The position numbers and the translations under genes were made by a program. A DNA stretch of 64,000 bases from Brevibacillus choshinensis (GTDB taxonomy: Bacteria > Bacillota > Bacilli > Brevibacillales > Brevibacillaceae). The stretch covers positions 4,852,001 through 4,916,000 of the forward strand of contig NZ_CP069127.1 in assembly GCF_016811915.1 (NCBI RefSeq), read 5' to 3'. The notes under the pieces were generated by a model that did not search any database, was not told the DNA's origin, and saw only the letters and a list, made by a program, of their open reading frames with translations. Positions 59,077 through 64,000 of the stretch are shown in pieces (the stretch's first letter is position 1; each line of letters begins with the position of its first letter).

Positions 59077-59692
59077 GTAGATTGTTAAGAAATCGTCTTT
59101 GTAGAATTCTTCTTTGTAAATTCCGTCTTTTTCTATTTTGATTTTGTAGATTTCTTCTCTTTAGATTTCGTCTTTGTAGATTTCGTTTTTTCAGTTTGCG
59201 TCTTCTCTTTGTGGCTGCTCGATTATTCGCGCAGTTACACCGCCCATTTAGACGCGCAGCCATTCCTTGTGGTCCATATGCTCCATATGGTCCATATGCT
59301 CCTTGTGGCCCATATGCTCCATGTGGCCCATATGCTCCTTGTGGCCCATATGCTCCTTGTGGCCCATGTGCTCCTTGTTGTCCATATGGTCCTTGTCCTC
59401 CATATGGTCTTTGCCCTCCATATGCTCCTTGTGGTCCACCATATGCCCCTTGTTGTCCATATGCTCCCTGTTGTCCATATGCTCCTTGTGGCCCATGTGC
59501 TCCTTGAGCTCCATATTGTCTTTGTCCTCCACATGGGCCTTGTCCTCCATATGCTCCTTGTCCTCCGTGTGGTCCTTGTCCTCCATATGACCCTTGTTGT
59601 CCATATTGCCCCGCATATCCACCTACACTCTTATTGGCATATTGTGACGAGCCACTATATCCTTGGTTGTATCCCTGATTTTTCTTATTCAA
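59066..59692 (-). CDS. Collagen-like/basic repeat protein, possible spore surface protein
   Basis: A 208-residue protein with three parts. Residues 1-35 are Gln/Asn/Tyr/Ser-rich. Residues 36-145 are (G-x-y) repeats dominated by the hexapeptide GPQGAY and GQQGAY, encoded by an 18-bp DNA unit. After a short MAARLNGRCNCANN segment with two Cys, residues 155-205 are a highly basic run of RRNLQ/KRNLK pentads encoded by a 15-bp unit. Start is TTG 59692, preceded by GGGGGAG. Collagen-like triplets plus basic repeats recall exosporium BclA-type and CotG-type spore proteins, but no BclA domain is present. Function not proven. Confidence 0.72.
   Translation of the reverse strand: MNKKNQGYNQGYSGSSQYANKSVGGYAGQYGQQGSYGGQGPHGGQGAYGGQGPCGGQRQYGAQGAHGPQGAYGQQGAYGQQGAYGGPQGAYGGQRPYGGQGPYGQQGAHGPQGAYGPQGAYGPHGAYGPQGAYGPYGAYGPQGMAARLNGRCNCANNRAATKRRRKLKKRNLQRRNLKRRNLQNQNRKRRNLQRRILQRRFLNNLQQG
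59239..59600. repeat. 18-bp tandem repeat array in the collagen-like region
   Basis: About twenty imperfect copies of an 18-bp unit (plus strand TGTGGCCCATATGCTCCT). Because neither the unit nor its complement has a stop codon in any frame, all six reading frames stay open here, giving several false long frames. Confidence 0.85.
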
Positions 59693-60099
59693 GAAATACT
59701 CCCCCTTTTCTTTTATGTAGACAGGTTATGAGAAGAAGTTTCCCACCGCTTGGACGTGTATAGGGAAGCGAGAAAAATGTGCGACACAATGGAGACAGCA
59801 ATTATTTACCGGGCAATAATCGGGCGAGCGTTACAAATAAGCTTCTGGAAATGCTATCGGCCCTTTTTCTTTTGTCTGTATAGCAAAACCTTACAACGTG
59901 TTGTTCTCCCGTTAGTAGTAGCGAAAAGAGAGTCCCCTCTTTAGGATGATGAGCAGTGAAAATAAAGCATTAGACCGGAACCCTTTATGGTACGAGGAGT
60001 TCCGGTCTTCTTAATCACTAGAATTTGAGTGTTCGTTTTAAACTCAACGTCAGAATGAAGCAACTGTTTCATTGAACTCTCGATCCCATAGTCCAACAA
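59693..60099. other. Gene-free interval
   Basis: AT-rich interval with no supported gene. It carries the upstream region of the collagen-like gene and, at 59972-60008, an inverted repeat AGACCGGAAC...GTTCCGGTCT with an 18-base loop, which may end the GNAT transcript coming from 60100. A 64-residue frame at 59750-59944 has no ribosome site and no recognisable sequence. Confidence 0.5.
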
Positions 60100-60555
60100 C
60101 TAATCACTGAGTAAAAGTTTCATTCCATCATGACTTGCAACAAATCCAAGTCTTTCATAGAACCGATGTGCTTCTTTTCGTTGTTTATCCGTTGTCAATT
60201 GAATCATCCCACAACCATTTGCTTTCGCTACGTCCATTGCATAACGAAATAATGCTTCTCCCACACCTTTACTGCGATAACTACGGACAACACGAACACC
60301 CTCAATTTGAGCGCGTGTCATTCCTAATCGTGCGATACCTGGAATTAACGTAAGCTGAAGACAACCAATTACCTCTTCGTTATCCAAAGCAACAATGATT
60401 GAATTTCCGACCTGCTGCATGATTTTTTCAAAAGCCTCAATATACTGTAGAGGAAGTGGCTCTTCAAAACGCTCTCGCGTAGCCCCCAATTCATCGTCGG
60501 CTAATAAACGGACAATTGCGGGAAGATGGTCGATAGTAGCTGTTTTAAACTCCAT
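60100..60555 (-). CDS. GNAT-family N-acetyltransferase, AT-rich
   Basis: A 151-residue GNAT: MTRAQIEGVRVVRSYRSKGVGEALFRYAMD carries the acetyl-CoA loop, and IQLTTDKQRKEAHRFYERLGFVASHDGMKLLL the C-terminal part typical of PhnO/aminoglycoside-like small GNATs. GGAGGTGCAC precedes ATG 60555. The base composition is visibly more AT-rich than the neighbours, suggesting separate origin. Substrate unknown. Confidence 0.87.
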   Translation of the reverse strand: MEFKTATIDHLPAIVRLLADDELGATRERFEEPLPLQYIEAFEKIMQQVGNSIIVALDNEEVIGCLQLTLIPGIARLGMTRAQIEGVRVVRSYRSKGVGEALFRYAMDVAKANGCGMIQLTTDKQRKEAHRFYERLGFVASHDGMKLLLSD

Positions 60556-60628
60556 TGTGCACCTCCAGTATTTCAGTCGTTATTTCCATAACAAATTCTT
60601 CATGTCCACGAAACAACCTTCTTCCTTT

Positions 60629-60778
60629 TCACTCCATAACAAAAAGGAGCAGCGAAACACTGCTCCTCAACAATCGGACTACTTTCTCCTCCCAAATTTC
60701 AATCCATCTACCTTCTGGATCAGAATGCCTATTACGAAGGATTCCTTTTTTCCACCTGCTCTTTTCAAATGAAATCAT
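60629..60778 (-). pseudogene. Remnant of a VOC-family gene
   Basis: A 49-codon frame whose centre reads SDPEGRWIEIWEE, the typical C-terminal strand of glyoxalase/fosfomycin-type VOC proteins (DPDGxxIExWE). The N-terminal 80-90 residues are missing; an in-frame TAA precedes the ATG at 60778. A terminator (60641-60667) overlaps its end, as if the original gene's terminator survived. Confidence 0.4.
60641..60667 (-). terminator. Terminator-like hairpin
   Basis: Minus strand AGGAGCAG...CTGCTCCT (60667-60645) followed by TTTTTG. Probably the old terminator of the decayed VOC gene. Confidence 0.6.
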
Positions 60779-61124
60779 TTGTTAACCTACTGAACCTGTG
60801 AAATGATGATGTTGATGATGCATCATCCAATCTGCCATCGTACAATTTTCGCTTCACTTATGGTACGGCTCACCGTGGTTGACTTGAACAATTCTACCCT
60901 TTCGTTTTAGCAAAAGCTGCCGAATTATCACCTGCAGCCCTTTTTTGCGTTTGTTCAGCTATCGATCCCCGTTAGCGGAATGAGCTGTCTGTAAACTATG
61001 GTACATTTCAGCTTAATGGGTCTCTCGGCGAAAGGTTGGCCGTGTCCTCTATTGAAATCGTAAAGGCCCCTTTTGGTTGCCCTTTTACTCTATTCCAACA
61101 AGAACATACGGTAACTTCTCCACT
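60779..61124. other. Gene-free interval
   Basis: About 350 bases between the VOC remnant and the MmyB-type regulator. No coding frame with a ribosome site and no repeat or hairpin of note was seen; likely decayed sequence. Confidence 0.5.
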
Positions 61125-62003
61125 CTAGACTCTTTGGAAAGATTCAAAAAGTCCCGAATGCTGGCTCTGATAGTCACTTAACAGCCGCTGCATTTTTTCC
61201 ACCGTGCAGTCTTGATGGGGAACATGGATGGACACGATTAAGTTTGCATCGTTCAAATACAGAAACGAGACAAGATCGAAATTCAACATTCCGAGTTTCG
61301 GGCAATGCAACGTCTTGGGGGCATCAATGGCATCGAGAACCTCATGGGAGTCCCAAAATTCACGAAACTCACTGCTAGCATGGGACAGGGCTTCGAACTG
61401 CTCAGACCACCAAGGGTCGTCGCCGTGACGCGCATACCCGGCATGGAAATTAGCGACGATCCGTCGCGCATGCAGTTCCCATTGGTCTCCCTTGACATAG
61501 CGGAAACGGGGAGAAGTGAACGTCATCCAGACAAAATTGCGCTCTCTATCCGACATGGCCGCGGGATCCCCATTCAATGCGCAGTAAGCTTCATTCCAGG
61601 CCAGGATGTTCATGCGCGAATCCATGACATTCGACGGGGACAGGTTTTGGCTATCCAAAAAACGTTGAAGTTCGGGTGTTACCTTCGAGGGCTGCTTCGT
61701 ATCGATCAAGGGATATTGCTTACGCGCAAGATGGTACAGGTGCCTTCGTTCCGATTCGTCTAACCGAAGCACTTCAGCTATTCGATCAAGGACCTCGGCG
61801 GATACGTTGATATGACGTCCTTGTTCCAAGTAGGTATACCAATCCACTCCCACGCCTGCCAGCAGAGCGACCTCGCTGCGGCGAAGCCCGGGTGTTCGTC
61901 TGCGTCCGGACTCCGGCAATCCTGCTTGCTTTGGGGTCATTCGTTCACGGCGTGTGCGCAGAAAACGAGACAATTCCTCATAACGGTCCAATCTGTACAC
62001 CAT
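61125..62003 (-). CDS. XRE-family regulator with MmyB-like ligand domain
   Basis: A 292-residue regulator. HTH_31-type DNA-binding domain at residues 5-85 (FLRTRRERMTPKQAGLPE, RRTPGLRRSEVALLAGVGVDWYTYLEQGR) and MmyB-like PAS-related ligand domain (residues 105-285; WNEAYCALNGDPAAM, RNFVWMTF, ARRIVANFHAGYARHGDDP). Such regulators repress an adjacent, often divergent, oxidoreductase gene. Here the divergent neighbours are an FMN reductase, a Dabb protein and a decayed SDR. ATG 62003 has AGGAGG about ten bases upstream; the ATG at 62012 is too close. Confidence 0.9.
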   Translation of the reverse strand: MVYRLDRYEELSRFLRTRRERMTPKQAGLPESGRRRTPGLRRSEVALLAGVGVDWYTYLEQGRHINVSAEVLDRIAEVLRLDESERRHLYHLARKQYPLIDTKQPSKVTPELQRFLDSQNLSPSNVMDSRMNILAWNEAYCALNGDPAAMSDRERNFVWMTFTSPRFRYVKGDQWELHARRIVANFHAGYARHGDDPWWSEQFEALSHASSEFREFWDSHEVLDAIDAPKTLHCPKLGMLNFDLVSFLYLNDANLIVSIHVPHQDCTVEKMQRLLSDYQSQHSGLFESFQRV

Positions 62004-62198
62004 GATCTCCATGCCTCCTATCTATTCACTAACGTAGGATTCTTAATCCTACGATAACCAGATCTCTCCCTAGCCTCGTCAGGTCCATATACACTAGTCT
62101 ATGTTCTCCTTAGGAAGAATAGCAAGAATGGATGAGACAGCGATCATCGGTCGAACCTGTCCAACTCCATTCGGATCAATATCATTGAGGTGATGAGA

Positions 62199-62768
62199 AT
62201 GAAAGTAGCTGCGGTCGTCGGGAGCATTCGCAAAGAATCGTATAACTTGAAGCTAGCACGCTATATCCAAAACCGTTATCAGCATCTTTTTCAGTTGGAT
62301 GTGCTGAACATTCGGGATCTCCCTTTTTACGATCAGGATATCGAGTCTGCTCCACCACAGCCGGTTATTGATTTTAAGGCGAGGGTCGCTGCAGCCGACG
62401 CGGTGTTATGGGTCACTCCGGAGTATAATTCGACCATTCCCGGCGCCATGGCGAACGCGATTGACTGGTTATCCCGTGTGGATCGAGTCATGATCGGGAA
62501 GCCCTCCTGGATCGTAGGGTCATCCATGGGATTGTTGGGATCGGTCAAATCGCAGGGCCATCTGCGAGACATTCTGTTCTCTTCCGGCATTTCCTCGCCG
62601 CTTTTGCCTGGAAATGAAGTGTACATCGGCCTGGTCCATGAAAAAATCAATGAGAAGGGGGAACTGACGGACAAACCTACGATAAAGCAGCTTGATCTCG
62701 TAGCCGAAAACTTTGTGAAATGGATGAAGGAACTTTCCCAATTGAAGCAGTTGCAAAGTAAAACCTAA
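62199..62768 (+). CDS. NADPH-dependent FMN reductase family protein
   Basis: A 189-residue flavodoxin-like reductase. GSIRKESYNLKLAR binds FMN phosphate and TPEYNSTIPGAMANAIDWLSR is the second FMN loop. Reduces FMN, quinones or azo dyes with NAD(P)H in the cytosol. ATG 62199 has GAGGTG six bases upstream. First gene of the cluster opposite the MmyB-type regulator, its likely repressor. Confidence 0.9.
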   Translation: MKVAAVVGSIRKESYNLKLARYIQNRYQHLFQLDVLNIRDLPFYDQDIESAPPQPVIDFKARVAAADAVLWVTPEYNSTIPGAMANAIDWLSRVDRVMIGKPSWIVGSSMGLLGSVKSQGHLRDILFSSGISSPLLPGNEVYIGLVHEKINEKGELTDKPTIKQLDLVAENFVKWMKELSQLKQLQSKT

Positions 62769-62791
62769 ACAGAAGCCTGGGAGGGAGTAAG

Positions 62792-63094
62792 ATGTTTGAG
62801 CATGTGGTGCTATTGAAATTTAAGCCCAATGTTGTCATTGCAGAGCAAGAAGATACGGTAAAGCGCGTGTATGACTTTAAAGGGAAAATTCCGGGTATCG
62901 TCGATCTTAGCGCCGGAATTAACATCACGGAGGAAGTAGAACATACGCAGGGCTATACGTTGGGCATTCGAGTCACTTTTGAGAATCAACAGGCTTGCCG
63001 GGATTATATTCAGCATCCCCTGCATCAAAATTTATTGCAATCCATCGGCTCATTTGTCGAAGGGATCGTCGTAATGGATTACCCGTTTGCTTAA
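62792..63094 (+). CDS. Dabb (stress-responsive A/B barrel) domain protein
   Basis: A 100-residue dimeric alpha+beta barrel protein: MFEHVVLLKFKPNV, IPGIVDLSAGINITEE, GYTLGIRVTFENQQACRDYIQHPLHQ, the standard Dabb pattern. Role unclear; related folds include small cyclases and monooxygenase-like proteins. GGGAGGGAGTAAG precedes ATG 62792; 23 bases after the FMN reductase. Confidence 0.9.
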   Translation: MFEHVVLLKFKPNVVIAEQEDTVKRVYDFKGKIPGIVDLSAGINITEEVEHTQGYTLGIRVTFENQQACRDYIQHPLHQNLLQSIGSFVEGIVVMDYPFA

Positions 63095-63119
63095 CGCCCC
63101 AGATATGGAGATAGCAGAT

Positions 63120-63508
63120 ATGGATAAGAAGCTTGCAGGTAAAATGGCCTTAATCACCGGAGCGTCCCGAGGAATCGGCAGGATGATAGCCGGAGCGTTC
63201 GGAGCAGACGGCAGAGGTCGTACAGGATGACCTACTTTTCATGCCAGCTTGCGGCTAAGCATCAAATCCCAATGGCCGCATCATCAACTTCTCCACTTCG
63301 GTAACGAGTCAGATGTTCCCGTCCTACAGCCTGTGCGCTGGCTCTAAAGGAGCCGTCGAACAATTCACGCGTCAATTAGCCAAAGAGCTTGAACATGAAC
63401 GCTTTCGGGCGTCTCGGGGAAACCAAAGACCTCGCAGCTGTCGTCCTCTTTCTTGCGAGCGAAGAATCACAGTGGGTGACGGGGCAAGCTCTCCGCGCCA
63501 ATGGTAAG
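63120..63508 (+). pseudogene. Decayed short-chain dehydrogenase/reductase
   Basis: Starts normally at ATG 63120 (GGAGATAG upstream) with MDKKLAGKMALITGASRGIG, then stops after 36 codons. The middle resumes in another state (NPNGRIINFSTSVTSQMFPS, LCAGSKGAVEQFTRQLAKEL) with Cys where the catalytic Tyr belongs, and the end (FGRLGETKDLAAVVLFLASE, GQALRANGK) is in a different frame. About 100-110 residues of a normal 245-residue SDR are missing. At least one stop, deletions and a frameshift make it non-functional. Third gene of the FMN reductase-Dabb cluster. Confidence 0.85.
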
Positions 63509-63537
63509 GTTCTCCGCGCTGTCAGTAACGAAGTTTT

Positions 63538-63569
63538 AGAGCCATCCTTACGGGATGGCTCTTTCTTTG
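63538..63569 (+). terminator. Terminator of the FMN reductase-Dabb-SDR cluster
   Basis: AGAGCCATCC (63538-63547) pairs with GGATGGCTCT (63553-63562), followed by TTCTTT. Confidence 0.8.
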
Positions 63570-63728
63570 TCTATCTTTGTTCAACTATCAAAACTGTTTG
63601 GTTAACACTTTTCAATTTACACTAACTTAATCACGTCTATCGATGAATTGGGAAAATACACTTCCCCCCTTAACTAAGATATAAATCACAAGATAATTGC
63701 TTATAACAGTAATCTCATCACCAGTGTA

Positions 63729-64000
63729 TCAAACTTTTGTCTCAGACAGTTCTTGTGCTCTACTATCAGATTGGCTCCGCATGGATAAAGATACCACTGC
63801 TGGGAGGAGTGCAATCGCTACACCGATTGCGCCAATCCAACCGACGGCTTGAAGCGATATGTTTTCTACAACCATGCCCCCAATTACGGCTCCAACGGCC
63901 ATGCCCAATTGTACGATGGAAGTGTTCAAGCTCAGAATGATTCCCGAGGCTTTGGGTGCCATGCCAATCAGATAAACTTGTTGGACCGGACCAGTCGACC
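63729..64000 (-). CDS. MFS transporter, C-terminal end (cut by window)
   Basis: The last 90 residues of a DHA1-type drug/arabinose-like MFS exporter: GPVQQVYLIGMAPKASGIIL, then LNTSIVQLGMAVGAVIGGMVV and a final helix IGVAIALLPAVVSL. The frame stays open to base 64000, so the gene continues outside. The motif with Ala-Pro and the Asn/Ser helix is typical of helices 10-12 of the AraJ/YdhP group. Confidence 0.8.
   Translation of the reverse strand, partial: STGPVQQVYLIGMAPKASGIILSLNTSIVQLGMAVGAVIGGMVVENISLQAVGWIGAIGVAIALLPAVVSLSMRSQSDSRAQELSETKV

Noticed and set aside
59239..59600. CRISPR array or intergenic satellite
   Set aside because: The 18-bp unit has no unique spacers and is in frame within a gene with a start, ribosome site and terminator.

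Overview
The window looks like chromosome of an endospore-forming, Gram-positive Bacillota bacterium, most likely Brevibacillus or a close Paenibacillaceae relative. The reasons are a GerAB/GerAC germinant-receptor pair, a KapD-type exonuclease, a GlnK/GlnL two-component pair, a soluble sporulation-type kinase, strong AGGAGG ribosome sites, lipoprotein signal peptides and moderately GC-rich coding DNA. No rRNA, tRNA, CRISPR array or intact insertion sequence was seen. Genus is inferred from style, not from a marker gene.

Layout. 1-2.2 kb: gerAB (cut by the window edge) and gerAC. 2.1-6.1 kb: glnK-glnL divergent from an AgcS-type Na+/alanine-glutamine symporter with a CcpA-like cre site. 6.2-11.8 kb: small housekeeping genes (VOC protein, DUF2306 membrane protein with its TetR regulator, two GNATs, tagO-like transferase, kapD). 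11.9-17.3 kb: a minus-strand operon of RidA, a YheO-type regulator, M19 dipeptidase, CocE-type hydrolase and a frameshifted alpha/beta hydrolase. 17.3-23.4 kb: a sporulation-type kinase; an oligopeptide-binding lipoprotein followed by two penicillin-recognising serine hydrolases; two small DUF proteins.

23.6-43.7 kb is an aromatic-compound catabolic island, all on the minus strand. It holds an extradiol dioxygenase, divergent SDR, ThDP enzyme, aldehyde dehydrogenase, MFS transporter, Rieske dioxygenase alpha and beta, cis-dihydrodiol dehydrogenase, tandem VOC protein, IclR regulator and dienelactone hydrolase. Downstream lie a TauABC-type ABC importer, a cupin, a meta-cleavage-type hydrolase, an aspartate-dehydrogenase-like protein and a second IclR regulator; a MocR regulator is upstream. 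Three sigma-A promoters in the island carry the same palindrome just downstream of the -10, and a fourth copy lies in the leader of the main operon, which suggests one local regulon. No Rieske ferredoxin/reductase and no hydratase/aldolase of the lower meta pathway are present.

44.3-52.4 kb is an osmoprotection operon, ehuB-ehuC-ehuD-ehuA-ectA-ectB-ectC-ectD-lysC, joining ectoine/hydroxyectoine uptake, synthesis, hydroxylation and aspartate supply. It is preceded by a ydaO-type c-di-AMP riboswitch with a strong terminator, and a 65-bp tandem duplication lies just before ectA.

52.6-64 kb: CapA-type protein, a MalT-like LuxR activator convergent with a threonine dehydratase-RidA pair, DUF2935 protein, a collagen-like/basic repeat protein (possible spore surface protein), a GNAT, a decayed VOC fragment, an MmyB-type regulator divergent from an FMN reductase-Dabb-SDR cluster whose SDR is a pseudogene, and the 3' end of an MFS exporter.
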